64,000 nucleotides of DNA from CAWACP01 sp963832965 (GTDB lineage: Bacteria > Acidobacteriota > Terriglobia > Bryobacterales > Bryobacteraceae), in the NCBI GenBank assembly GCA_963832965.1, contig CAWHVW010000002.1, forward strand, positions 1,320,112-1,384,111. The letters are read 5' to 3'. Both the position numbers and the translations under genes were made by a program. Of the stretch, positions 52,842-62,208 are shown one piece after another (within the stretch, counting starts at the first letter, position 1; each line of letters opens with the position of its first letter). Below the pieces are notes generated by a model that saw only the letters and a program-made list of their open reading frames with translations, searched no databases and was not told where the DNA came from.

Positions 52842-54863
52842 ATGAAACTAACCAATCGCAAACCTGTCGTTTTCGGAGTCGTCGCCGCCTTTCTCCTCGT
52901 CATCTTCCTCCAAATGTTCCTGATGGCCCGCGACAACTCGGCGACTTTTGACGAGCCCTTTCATATTTACTCCGGCTACCTGCAATGGAAGCATGGCTAC
53001 GTCACCCTGAATCCGCCCCTGATCACGCGCCTGATCACCCTGCCCCTGATCGGCATGAACTTGCCGGAACCGCCCATCCCAAGGCTCCCCTACGAGCCGT
53101 TGGGGTTTCAGGCCGGCAAGGCGCTCGTCTTCCAGAACGACGCGAACACCATCATGTTCCGCGCCCGCATGGCGGATTCGGTTTTCACGCTCCTGCTGGC
53201 GATTCTTGTCTTCGCCGCCGCGCGAGAAATGTTCGGCCTGGGCGCCGGATTCATCGCGCTCGGCCTCATCGCATTTGATCCCACGCTCATAGGCCATTCG
53301 GCGCTGGCTACCTTGGATTCGGGCAACGCCTTCTTTATGTTCCTGGCCATGTACGCCTTCTACCGCTACGTGAAATCCCCTGCGGTGTGGCGCCTCATCG
53401 GGACCGGCCTTGTGGTGGGGCTCGCGCTCGCAGCCAAGCACAGCTCCATACTGCTGCTTCCCACGCTTGTGCTCCTCGCCGCCTTCGAGCTCCTGTGGCC
53501 AAAGAAGCTCGCGCCCGATGTTCCACCCGTCCCGACCGCGCGCCACGCCTGGCGTCTGGCGCTTGCATTGGCGGTCATTGGCGCAATCTCCATAACGATC
53601 CTGTGGGCCGCCTACGGCTTCCGCTACGCCCAGGCCGACGCCGTGCCGTTCAATCCTCCCATGACGACGCAACTCAGCCTCGTACCGAGCGCGTTTGACG
53701 CCAGGGTGCTCGCTGAGGTCGATAAGCTACACCTGCTGCCCGCGCCCTATACCTACGCCTTCGCCTACATCCTTTCTCAGGCCGATTCGTTTACCAGCTA
53801 TATTCTCGGCGTGGTCCACCCGCACGCGGTCTGGTTCTTTTTCCCCATCACCATGCTCATTAAGTCGAGCCTCACGTTTCTCATCCTGCTCGCGATCGGC
53901 GTGTGGGCGGTGATTGCCGGCAAACTACGCCTCTCCCGCGAAATTCTCTACACGGTAACTCCCGCCGCGGTCTACATGGCGTTCTCCATGACCGGCGGCA
54001 TGAATATCGGCGTGCGGCACATCCTACCCGTCTATATCTTCCTCGCGGTTCCCATCGCCGGGGCTGCCTGGGCTTTGGCGGTGCGCAATCGCCGCTGGCT
54101 TTACGCCGTGGTTTTGCTGCTGGTCTTTCAAGCCGTGTCGGTTCTGCATGCCTTCCCCGATTACATAGCGTATACGAACGAGGCCTTCGGCGGACCGGCG
54201 AACGCCTACAAGTATGTCAGCGACTCCAGCGCCGATTGGGGCCAGCAGCTCAAATCCGTCAAGCGCTATCTCGATGCGCGCGGCATCAAGCACTGCTGGT
54301 TCGCCTATTTCAGCCAGGCCGTCGTGGACCCCGCCTCTTACGGCATTCCTTGCTCGCCGCTGTACACGGACGAGTTTCGGTCCGCGGACACGCCGCCCGC
54401 CGTCGACGGACCCGTGCTCATCAGCTCGGGCGTTCTTTCCGGGTTTGAAACCGGCGTTGGCCGCCTCAACCCGTACGGAAAGTTTCAGAATCTGAAGCCG
54501 GCGGCGATCATCGACTACGGCGTCTTCGTCTACGACGGCCATTTCGATATCCCTCTGGCCGGGGCGCTGAGTCTTGATGCGAAAGCGCAGGTGCTCCTCC
54601 GCCAGGGAAACGCCCCTGCCGCCGTTGCCCTGGCGCAACAGGCATTAGCTCAGGCACCGGACTCGGCCGCCGTGAACCAGGCGCTGGGGCAGGTTCTCGA
54701 CGCCAACGGCCAATCCGAAGCCGCCAATCAGTACTACCAAAAGGCGCTCACGATTGCGAAGGCTGAGCAACCGGAATTCCAGGCTGCCCGCATCGATGCG
54801 CTGGAAACGAGGATCAACAGCAAGAAGCCGGTTACGGGGGACGGGGGACGCGGAATCAGGTGA
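52842..54863 (+). CDS. ArnT-type GT-C glycosyltransferase with C-terminal TPR-like tail
   Basis: This is a 673-residue membrane protein. The first loop has SATFDEPFHIYSGYLQWKHG (catalytic-type acidic pair), then LNPPLITRLITLPLIGMNLP and about eleven helices, GMNIGVRHILPVYIFLAVPI, DYIAYTNEAFGGPANAYKYV and DSSADWGQQLKSVKRYL. The tail (GNAPAAVALAQQALAQAPDS, GQSEAANQYYQKAL) looks like TPR. The ATG at 52842 follows GGGAGG. It is the intact paralog of the frameshifted gene on the other strand. Acceptor and sugar are unknown. Confidence 0.85.
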   Translation: MKLTNRKPVVFGVVAAFLLVIFLQMFLMARDNSATFDEPFHIYSGYLQWKHGYVTLNPPLITRLITLPLIGMNLPEPPIPRLPYEPLGFQAGKALVFQNDANTIMFRARMADSVFTLLLAILVFAAAREMFGLGAGFIALGLIAFDPTLIGHSALATLDSGNAFFMFLAMYAFYRYVKSPAVWRLIGTGLVVGLALAAKHSSILLLPTLVLLAAFELLWPKKLAPDVPPVPTARHAWRLALALAVIGAISITILWAAYGFRYAQADAVPFNPPMTTQLSLVPSAFDARVLAEVDKLHLLPAPYTYAFAYILSQADSFTSYILGVVHPHAVWFFFPITMLIKSSLTFLILLAIGVWAVIAGKLRLSREILYTVTPAAVYMAFSMTGGMNIGVRHILPVYIFLAVPIAGAAWALAVRNRRWLYAVVLLLVFQAVSVLHAFPDYIAYTNEAFGGPANAYKYVSDSSADWGQQLKSVKRYLDARGIKHCWFAYFSQAVVDPASYGIPCSPLYTDEFRSADTPPAVDGPVLISSGVLSGFETGVGRLNPYGKFQNLKPAAIIDYGVFVYDGHFDIPLAGALSLDAKAQVLLRQGNAPAAVALAQQALAQAPDSAAVNQALGQVLDANGQSEAANQYYQKALTIAKAEQPEFQAARIDALETRINSKKPVTGDGGRGIR

Positions 54864-55144
54864 TTACGGCGCAGTTGGCGCAACGGGGAAGGTGGCCTGA
54901 CGGGTTTGCCCGCTGACTGTCGCCCGGTTTTCACCCGCGTGGCGATCCAGGCATAGGTGGCTTCCGGCGCGTCGAGATGATGCCGGCCTCCACCGCGACA
55001 CTTGCCGGCGTCCATGGCTACCGATATTGCCAGATATCGTTCCAGCTTCGGCCCGCCCGGCAAAGTCTGCGATTCATCCAGTTTTCGCGGCAATTGGCTC
55101 TGTTTCCAGTGGCCCGTGAATCCGACCGGTGCAACGTTCGATCA
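54864..55144. other. Gene-free stretch
   Basis: No gene is supported here. A minus-strand frame (MPRKLDESQTLPGG, YLAISVAMDAG, APEATYAWIATRV) looks protein-like but matches no family I recognise and may be a remnant of a mobile-element gene. Confidence 0.35.
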
Positions 55145-55269
55145 GGGTCCACAAGTCTTAGCGCTGTATCGAAAACGCCCCGGCGCTCAAGATTTCTGCA
55201 TTCCCGAAACTCTCCTCGCCGGAGCGTTCCCGATACAGCGCTAAGACTTAACGCTGAAACACTGGACCC
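55145..55269. repeat. 33-bp inverted repeat (MITE- or cruciform-like)
   Basis: The 33-base left arm 55153-55185 (AAGTCTTAGCGCTGTATCG...) and right arm 55217-55249 match in inverse orientation with three mismatches, around a 31-base loop. Outside them GGGTCCA (55145-55151) and TGGACCC (55263-55269) also pair. No coding capacity is present. This is the strongest palindrome in the window. Confidence 0.8.
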
Positions 55270-55335
55270 GACCTGCCCGGGTTAGCGGTTTGCGACAAGC
55301 CATCGAGGCTGTCGATTACACTACTATCACAGACA

Positions 55336-55982
55336 ATGTTCCGCTTCACACCGCGGCTTGTGCGTCTTGTTGTGCTCCCCGCAAGCTATATGACTTTTCT
55401 GGTGGGCATGCTGACTTCCGGCGAGATCTTCTATCGGGGCAGGCGTTCGACCCAAAGGCGGCAATCCTCTCCGACATGCAATCGCCCGACGAGAATCCCC
55501 ACGGCTTCGGCGCGTCGGCCGCCGGCACTGCGGTCTCTGCAATCCTACTGTTGCCGGCCGTAACCGTGTTTTACCTGCAATTGCGGAAGGACCATCCCAT
55601 AGTCGCATTGTCAGGTCTGGTAATGTTCGCCTTGGGCATGGTGTCGGCAGTCGCTCTCAGCGTCCTCTCTCCTGTCACCCATGGCTATAGCCCGCTTCAC
55701 ATCCAGTTAGCATCCGCCGCGTTCATCGGCATTAGCACCGGTACCTGGCTCCACCTGTTGGCAGCGCGAGCCGCGCCGTCTCTTCTCGTTTTGCAGCTCG
55801 GAGTTTTGTTGCTCTTAGTCTTCCTATGCTATGGCCCGGTGGATTTCGATAACGACCGGCTGCTCACCAGCCTGGCCTTTTGGGAGTGGGTGTTGTGTGT
55901 GGATTGTGGACTCGCATTATGGGCGTTGGCTAAGAAGATAGAAGCAAAGGACGGCGGTCAAAAGGTTGGCCACGGGCATTAG
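55336..55982 (+). pseudogene. Small multi-spanning membrane protein, frameshifted near the N-terminus
   Basis: The N-terminus FRFTPRLVRLVVLPASYMTF, LVGMLTSGEIFYRG is in one frame, and QAFDPKAAILSDMQSPDENP onward in another (the open frame 55290-55982). Restoring one G to the GGGG near 55436 joins them as IFYRGQAFDPKAAIL. The result is about 215 residues with five to six hydrophobic segments (AAGTAVSAILLLPAVTVFYL, LLVLQLGVLLLLVFLCYGPV). Function is unknown; related membrane proteins occur in Acidobacteriota. It may be intact in reality if the missing G is a sequencing error. Confidence 0.65.
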
Positions 55983-56204
55983 ACCCGCGACCAAAAGTGC
56001 CTCCCCGGCAGCTTTGCCGTCTGGATTCCCATTGCATCAGCAGGTTCAAGGCGGGAATAACGCCAAAGCATGGACAGCGACACCGCGCGATCGGCAGGCT
56101 CTTTTCGCGTGTTGTACCAATTTCAAGCAAATCGATCCGACAACGTGTAGCCTTTTCCTGAGAGCGTGGTGGCACCCACTGGATTTGCGCTGGAGGACAA
56201 CGAG

Positions 56205-56825
56205 ATGCGAAAAGGGTTTACGAGAAAACCGAAAGCGGACGAGCCCGCGACGCCAGGCAAGAACTACATAACTCCGAGCGGGCTCCAGCGTCTCCAGGAT
56301 GAGCACTGGTTTCTGCTGACCAGGGAACGCCCGGCCGTGACGGAGGTGGTGGCGTGGGCTGCCAGTAACGGCGATCGGAGTGAAAACGCCGACTATCAGT
56401 ACGGCAAGCGGCGGCTGCGGCAGATCGATGGGCGGATTCGCTTTCTCAGGAAGCGATTCGAAGCTGCGGAAGTGGTGGACCCGGAAACTCCGAGAACGGG
56501 GCAAGCGGCCACGAGAGCATTCTTCGGCGCGACCGTGCGCTATGCCAACGCCGTGGGAGTGGAGCGAGTGGTGAGCATCGTGGGCACCGACGAAGTCGAC
56601 CTCGACCGTAACCACATCAGTTGGGCGTCGCCTCTCGGGCGCGCGTTGCTGAAGTCGGCAGCAGGCGACAGCGTTGTACTTCAAGCGCCGGGCGGTACAG
56701 AATACCTGGACGTTCTGGAAGTTTGTTACGAGCGCATTTCAGTGGAACCGTTCCGTGAGCCGCCTGGATCCGAGTCCTCGTCAAAGGGACCCTCTCGCCG
56801 ACCCATTCCAACCGACGAAGGTTAA
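56205..56825 (+). CDS. greB: GreB-type transcription elongation factor
   Basis: This is a 206-residue protein. The N-terminal coiled-coil hairpin has NYITPSGLQRLQDEHWFLL and GDRSENADYQYGKRRLRQID, with the acidic tip residues that stimulate RNA cleavage. The C-terminal FKBP-like domain has FFGATVRYANAVGVERVVSI, VGTDEVDLDRNHISWASPLG and RALLKSAAGDSVVLQAPGGT. It rescues backtracked RNA polymerase. It is longer than E. coli GreB (158 residues) because of N- and C-terminal extensions. The ATG at 56205 begins the family sequence. Confidence 0.92.
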   Translation: MRKGFTRKPKADEPATPGKNYITPSGLQRLQDEHWFLLTRERPAVTEVVAWAASNGDRSENADYQYGKRRLRQIDGRIRFLRKRFEAAEVVDPETPRTGQAATRAFFGATVRYANAVGVERVVSIVGTDEVDLDRNHISWASPLGRALLKSAAGDSVVLQAPGGTEYLDVLEVCYERISVEPFREPPGSESSSKGPSRRPIPTDEG

Positions 56826-57188
56826 CGAGGCGGCATCGGCTGTCGCCGGTGATACGCAAATCACCCGGTCGCAAATACCCGTCTCGTGAAAGTGTCCGGG
56901 ATTCCTTTGGCTACCGCAGACAGGTACCGTGAAGTCGGCCAGCATGCTCTTATGACTGGCGAAACGTCGGCGGCGGGATGGGCTGTACTATGTACGTTTG
57001 TCGCTACTGATCTGCTCCGACCGTCGCAAACAGTTCAATCGCGACCACGCTGGCTCCGCGTCCTGAGCCTTCAAATAGCAGGGACTTTGCTATGCCAATC
57101 TCGTGCTATGGTGAATACGCCATCGCTGTTCGGGTCAGCGGTAACCGGATTGCGGATTGGACATAGGCGCTTGAGGAAGGCTCTGGAT

Positions 57189-59852
57189 ATGCTTCGTGGG
57201 GAACTCAAGCCGCGTAGGTCCAGGAATACGCTCGCTCCGATTATTCTCGTGTTGACCGGCGCCCTCACTGCACAGGCCCAGTCTCCAACCGCGGCACACG
57301 GGCTCGCCCCGCAAGTACACCATGGAGTGAAGACTGGTTCGACGAAACCAGGGGAACTGGTGGCCCATTCCGATAGTCGCCCGGCCGCCGCCGCAACATC
57401 GACGCCGATCTATACCGTTGCCGGGACATGGACCGATAGCCTCGGCTTTCCCTGGACGCTGACACAGGATCAAGCCGGTAACATCTCAGGGAGCGTGGAT
57501 TTTACCGGGGCCGGTTGTCCATGTGGACCTGGCATGTGCGGCGGCACGGGTCACAACCCAATCTGGGTGGTCTCCGGCGCGCTTACCAGCAACAATTTCA
57601 CACTATACGCAACCAACCCGGCGAGCGGCGATGTGTGCACGTCCGGAGTTGAAGTCGACATGACGATCGAGGCAGATGGTATTACGGCGGGTGGTTATTA
57701 CCTCTACTCAGTCGGCGGCGGCTCACTAACCATGACGCTTACCGTTACCTGCGCCATGATTCTCAGCAACTCCATATCCGCCAGCATTGGCGGATCGGGC
57801 ACCAGTATAGACGCCACTTTCACCCCGGCAATTAACGGGGTTGCCTATGGGCTCGCTGAGGCGGAACAACTTTGTGGCTTTACTAACTTCGACTGGATTC
57901 AGACGATCACCTATCTCCCGGATCCCAGCCCGTTTTTCCAAAATAATCCTGGAAGCCCGGCATTTCCCATACACCTGACCAGCGCCTCCACTCCCTACAA
58001 CGACCCTCCTCAGAATGGATATACGTATGAGCCGGCCGGTTGGGGCGGGTATCCATTTTACTTTGATGCGGTGAACGATGGACTGCCGGTTTCGTTATCT
58101 AATTTCGAAACTACAGATGGATTGACATTTCATGACGCCCCGTGTGATCCGTGCATTGCGGGTCCGTTTGGCCCGAGCGCGGGTTACTTTCTCGACCCCG
58201 GGCAGTGCGGAAATGCGACTACATCGGGAGTGGATTCGCTCGTCTTTACTACGCACATCGCGGGCGTTTATCCGGATAACACCGGCTCCGACCTCGGCAT
58301 CGGGTTCAACTGGACCTCTAACTTCAACGGCACTTCCGGGGGAATTGCCACAACAAGGAATCTAGGATCCGCCGATCCAGGAAGCGGTGTTGGAGGCATT
58401 ACCATCGCCGGCATAACTCCAACAACAACCTATCAGCCACCTGGGAAGGGGCCAGCGGACAGCTCACTACTTCCGCAGTTCGTGTTCGGCGGTGGTTGGT
58501 ACTCGGCGCTGTACTTCACGGACACTACCGGCGCGAGTGTCTCGTTTCCGGTAAATTTTGTAAGTGATGCGGCGACATCGTTAACCGTGCCATCTCTCGG
58601 CGGGGCGTCGACACAGGTGAGCCTGGCGGCACATGGAACCGCCATCATCGAGGCGCCCAACGCGGGCAGTTTGCTGGAAGGATACGCCGGCTTTACTCTT
58701 CCCAGCGGAGTATACGGCTACGGAGTCTTCCGTCAGAGCGTCGCGGGCAGGGCCGATCAGGAAGCCGTGACGCCACTGTCCGATGCGCACGGGACGTCGA
58801 ACACGCTCATCTGGGACGACACGAACCTGGTAACCGCTGTCGCTATAGCTAATCCGAGTCCGGTTCCGACCACCGTGTCCGTGATCCTGTGGGATGAGAA
58901 TGGAAACGCTATCGGAGCCACCTCAATCGCACAGCCGCCCGGGAGCAAGACGGAGACCACTCTGCGCTCGCTGCCCGGCTTCAGCGGGATGGTGGGGCAA
59001 CGAGGCTCCGCGCAGTTTACCGTATCCTCGGGAAGCGTGGGAGTGCTGGGGCTGCGTTTCGATGGACCGGCATTTACGTCTATCCCAACCACCAGCGGAT
59101 CGGCGGTGAATCCGGCGTCGAACGTTCTTCCCCAACTCGCGTTTGGCGGCGGCTGGTACTCAGCCTTGTACTTCACCAACGTCACCGGCGCCGCGGTTTC
59201 GTTTCCGGTCAGCTTCGTAGGCGACGCTGGTGCACCGTTGACGGTGCCCTCAGTCGGGGGGACAACCACGCAAGTGAACCTGGCGGCGCATGGAACGGCC
59301 ATCGTTGAAGCTCCCAACGTGGGGGGCCTGTTGGAAGGATACGCCCGGTTCAGTCTTCCAACCGGAGTGTACGGTTACGGAGTGTTTCGTCAGAGCGTGG
59401 CAGGCCGGCCCGATCAGGAAGCGGTGGTGCCTTTCTCCGACGCCGCGGCAACATCGAACACATTGACCTGGGACGAGACCGCGTTCGTCACCGCTGTGGC
59501 TATCGTCAATCCGAGTTCCACCACCGAGACCGTGGCGGTCACGCTTTGGGACGAGAATGGGAGTATCATCGGAACCTCTTCAATTCCCCTCGATCCGAAC
59601 AGCAAGACGGAAACCACTTTGCGGACGCTGCCCGGACTCAGTGGGATGGCAGGGCAGCGCGGCTCTGCGCAGTTTAGTGCATCAGGAGGGAGCGTGGCGG
59701 TGCTGGGGCTGCGTTTCGACGGGGCCGCCTTTACGTCCATTCCGACGACGAATTCGGCATCCATCGGTTCGACGAGTATGGGCACCGCTATATCTGGTTC
59801 AGATCAACCTGATAGCGCCGCTACTCCTCCGCGGGCTGTTCCGCTGATTTGA
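57189..59852 (+). CDS. Large secreted protein with two tandem 219-residue repeats
   Basis: This is an 888-residue protein with a signal peptide (NTLAPIILVLTGALTAQAQ). An N-terminal beta-rich domain (residues 55-420) contains CPCGPGMCGGTG. It is followed by two near-identical units: the first opens LLPQFVFGGGWYSALYFTDT at 58470, the second VLPQLAFGGGWYSALYFTNV at 59127, a period of 657 bases. Each unit contains VYGYGVFRQSVAGR, SNTLIWDDTN or SNTLTWDETA, and MVGQRGSAQF or MAGQRGSAQF. It is probably extracellular, perhaps adhesive or structural. AGGAAGG eight bases before the ATG supports the start, although the frame is open from 56886. Confidence 0.75.
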   Translation: MLRGELKPRRSRNTLAPIILVLTGALTAQAQSPTAAHGLAPQVHHGVKTGSTKPGELVAHSDSRPAAAATSTPIYTVAGTWTDSLGFPWTLTQDQAGNISGSVDFTGAGCPCGPGMCGGTGHNPIWVVSGALTSNNFTLYATNPASGDVCTSGVEVDMTIEADGITAGGYYLYSVGGGSLTMTLTVTCAMILSNSISASIGGSGTSIDATFTPAINGVAYGLAEAEQLCGFTNFDWIQTITYLPDPSPFFQNNPGSPAFPIHLTSASTPYNDPPQNGYTYEPAGWGGYPFYFDAVNDGLPVSLSNFETTDGLTFHDAPCDPCIAGPFGPSAGYFLDPGQCGNATTSGVDSLVFTTHIAGVYPDNTGSDLGIGFNWTSNFNGTSGGIATTRNLGSADPGSGVGGITIAGITPTTTYQPPGKGPADSSLLPQFVFGGGWYSALYFTDTTGASVSFPVNFVSDAATSLTVPSLGGASTQVSLAAHGTAIIEAPNAGSLLEGYAGFTLPSGVYGYGVFRQSVAGRADQEAVTPLSDAHGTSNTLIWDDTNLVTAVAIANPSPVPTTVSVILWDENGNAIGATSIAQPPGSKTETTLRSLPGFSGMVGQRGSAQFTVSSGSVGVLGLRFDGPAFTSIPTTSGSAVNPASNVLPQLAFGGGWYSALYFTNVTGAAVSFPVSFVGDAGAPLTVPSVGGTTTQVNLAAHGTAIVEAPNVGGLLEGYARFSLPTGVYGYGVFRQSVAGRPDQEAVVPFSDAAATSNTLTWDETAFVTAVAIVNPSSTTETVAVTLWDENGSIIGTSSIPLDPNSKTETTLRTLPGLSGMAGQRGSAQFSASGGSVAVLGLRFDGAAFTSIPTTNSASIGSTSMGTAISGSDQPDSAATPPRAVPLI

Positions 59853-59884
59853 TTGCGCGTTTTGTTCTTCAGGCCAATTTCCCA

Positions 59885-61390
59885 TTAGCGCCCTTCCGCC
59901 AGCCGCGTACTCAACGCCTGCCCGGTGAGCAGTGAGCGCCGCACCACCAGCCGTTGGTTTGCCATGGAGATCCATAACTCCAGAGGCAGGTCGAAGAACG
60001 CGTGCCGCAAGCGCCAGTGCAGCGGCTTGCGCATTGCCCGCAGGATCGCCCGCAACGTGCTCGACCGGCACATGCGCCGAGCCCGGTTAAGCCGATTATC
60101 GAGTAGGAAATAGCGAACGCCACGCTGTAGTTGCGCGAAGGATTTTCCCTGGAGCCAGGGCAAATTGTTCCGGCCGAGATCGACGCCGGCCCATTCGGCC
60201 AGTGATGCCGGTTCGCTCACTCCCAGATCCACCAGTTGCGGCCAGATGGGGATGCCAGGATACGGCGTGAAGACATTGGGAGAGAAGCCCACGTTGTCGT
60301 ACCGGTCGGCGATCTCTCCCATCACCCGAAGCGTCTCGTTGCGATGGCTTGCCTCTTCGCCCGGATAACCGAAGATCAGATTGAAGGTCACGCGGATGCC
60401 GGCCCGTGCACACTTCGCCGCTGCTTCGTACATGTCCGGGATGCTCTGGTGACCCTTGTTCATATGTCGCAAAACTTCGGGCGAAGCCGACTCCGTACCG
60501 AACCCGATGTGACTGAGACCGGCGGCGGCCATCAGCGTCACCTCGTTGTCCGTCATTCTGCACAGCAGGTCGGTGGAGGCCTGGAAGGACCAGCGGAAAC
60601 GGGTACCTGTTTCGAGAATGGCCTCGGCGATGGCAACCGCTCGGTGTACATCCACCAGGAAGTTCGAGTCCACCAGCGCCACTTCGGTCAAACGATGCCG
60701 GGTCACCAGGTTCGCCAGTTCCTCAGCCACCTCAGACGCGCCGTAGGCGTTGAAACGGCGATTGTAGAACACCATGTCGGTGCAGTAATTGCAGGCATAT
60801 GGGCAGCCGATGCTGGTGGCGTAGGGCAGTTTTCGTTCGCCGCTCGCCTTTTCGTAGGCGTCGAAATCGATCAGATCGTAGGCGGGCCGGGGCAGGTCGG
60901 TGAGCCTCGTTGCCGGCCGGTCCGGATTCTCGATAACGCGTCCCCCGCACTTGAACCAGCACCCCGGTATCAGGTCGAAGGGCTGGCCCCTCTCAATCCG
61001 CCTCGCAATCTCCACCAGCGTCGCTTCGCCCTGATGGCGGACTACTACGTCCACGAAGTCTTCGCGCAAGGTCTGGCCGGTGACCAGACTGGGATGCCAT
61101 CCGCCGAACACGATGCAGAGGTCGGGGCGGAGGGATCGCACCTTGCGGCTAATCTCGATGGCATCGCGGATCATGGGGCCTGTGAGGAGGGAGACGCCGA
61201 AGCACAGGCAGTTCGCCACTTCCTCGGCGACGCGTTGCCGGTAGTTGGGGTCGAGCGCCCCGTCAATAATGCAGGCTTCGTAGCCGGCCTCTCGCAGGGA
61301 GCCCGCCAGGCTGTAGAGCCCCAGCGGCGGTCCGAGGACTTTGCCAGCGTCTGGCGGTAGAAACAGCACCACCTTTCGAGAGTCGGGCAT
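59885..61390 (-). CDS. B12-binding-domain radical SAM protein
   Basis: This 501-residue class B-like radical SAM enzyme has an N-terminal cobalamin-binding Rossmann domain (KVVLFLPPDAGKVLGPPLGL, YEACIIDGALDPNYRQRV, DLCIVFGGWHPSLVTGQTL). The radical SAM core carries the cysteine motif CPYACNYC near residue 200, then SFQASTDLLCRMTDNEVTLM and LIFGYPGEEASHRNETLRVM. Such enzymes methylate or rearrange lipids, hopanoids or peptides. A C-terminal basic region (NRLNRARRMCRSSTLRAILR) follows. The substrate is unknown and no pathway genes adjoin. Confidence 0.88.
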   Translation of the reverse strand: MPDSRKVVLFLPPDAGKVLGPPLGLYSLAGSLREAGYEACIIDGALDPNYRQRVAEEVANCLCFGVSLLTGPMIRDAIEISRKVRSLRPDLCIVFGGWHPSLVTGQTLREDFVDVVVRHQGEATLVEIARRIERGQPFDLIPGCWFKCGGRVIENPDRPATRLTDLPRPAYDLIDFDAYEKASGERKLPYATSIGCPYACNYCTDMVFYNRRFNAYGASEVAEELANLVTRHRLTEVALVDSNFLVDVHRAVAIAEAILETGTRFRWSFQASTDLLCRMTDNEVTLMAAAGLSHIGFGTESASPEVLRHMNKGHQSIPDMYEAAAKCARAGIRVTFNLIFGYPGEEASHRNETLRVMGEIADRYDNVGFSPNVFTPYPGIPIWPQLVDLGVSEPASLAEWAGVDLGRNNLPWLQGKSFAQLQRGVRYFLLDNRLNRARRMCRSSTLRAILRAMRKPLHWRLRHAFFDLPLELWISMANQRLVVRRSLLTGQALSTRLAEGR

Positions 61391-61554
61391 CCAGGGTCAG
61401 TATGACGCCGATGTCCCGTTTCGTGGTGTGCGGATAGTAAAACTTCTGCAATTTTCTAAGACACTTCGACTTGAACGTCGCCGCGTCTGCTTGATCGAAG
61501 GAAGTTGATTACGCTCGGGTGTTTCGGTGGACCCTTCGACCCTTCGCATATCAA
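61391..61554. other. Gene-free stretch before the kinase remnant
   Basis: No gene is seen. It presumably holds the promoter of the minus-strand radical SAM gene. Base composition is less GC-rich than in the first half of the window. Confidence 0.35.
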
Positions 61555-61818
61555 AGCTGTTCGCCGCGAGAGCCTTGGCTTGTGATCGACCCAAAGCCAT
61601 TCATCGGTGATCCACCCTATGACGTGGTTCAGCACCTCCATAATTGCGAAGCGCGCCTTCACGCGGACCCCAGAGGCATGGTCAAGCGTCTTGGCGAACT
61701 TGTCGAGGTCGATGTTGAGCGACTGCAGCTGTGGACCTTTGCCCGCGCCGCCGCCGATCCCAGACCAGAGTGGGGCAATTCGCTGTGGATGGATATCGCC
61801 AGGAGGTTGGCGCCGTAA
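61555..61818 (+). pseudogene. C-terminal remnant of an aminoglycoside/hydroxyurea-type kinase (APH_6_hur)
   Basis: About 85 residues, WLVIDPKPFIGDPPYDVVQH, LHNCEARLHADPRGMVKRL and DVERLQLWTFARAAADPR, match the C-terminal part of streptomycin-6-kinase-like proteins (DPKP...GDPxYD). The catalytic HGDLHxxN loop and the N-lobe are absent upstream, where sequence similarity stops near 61555. It ends at a normal TAA at 61818. It is a truncated relic, not a working resistance gene. Confidence 0.65.
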
Positions 61819-62208
61819 TCCGTGCGCGCACTGGTGTTCCAGACCCCCCCAAACTAGTATGCAAAGGTGCAGTTATGGAAGAGTACCCCGTTATCCGCCC
61901 GAAGGAATCAGATCCGACTTCCCGCAACCGGGCCTCAAGGGACGGATCTCATCGCAGCGCGACCAGTAGGTGCGAATGATAGCGTCCTTTATCGTTAACT
62001 ATCTGTCTTAGCAAGCGCGGAGGTAAATCTCTGGGTCACTTGCCGGAGGAAACGACTCGTCGCTCGAGCGGACGGGTGTGGCGAAAGGTGCCGGATGACT
62101 TTCTTAGCTACTTGGGCGTCGGCTTACATTTGAGCGCACGGCGTCTTCCGCTACCACTGCTTCGGCCTTGTTTCGTGGCGCTTTCCAGCGACTTCGTCGA
62201 AGGCACAT
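61819..62208. other. Gene-free stretch downstream of the kinase remnant
   Basis: No coding region is recognised on either strand; short frames here match nothing I know. It precedes the convergent end of the TetR gene. Confidence 0.35.

Noticed and set aside
54734..55093. Minus-strand 119-codon frame as a gene
   Set aside because: It overlaps the end of the glycosyltransferase gene and matches no family; kept only as a possible remnant.
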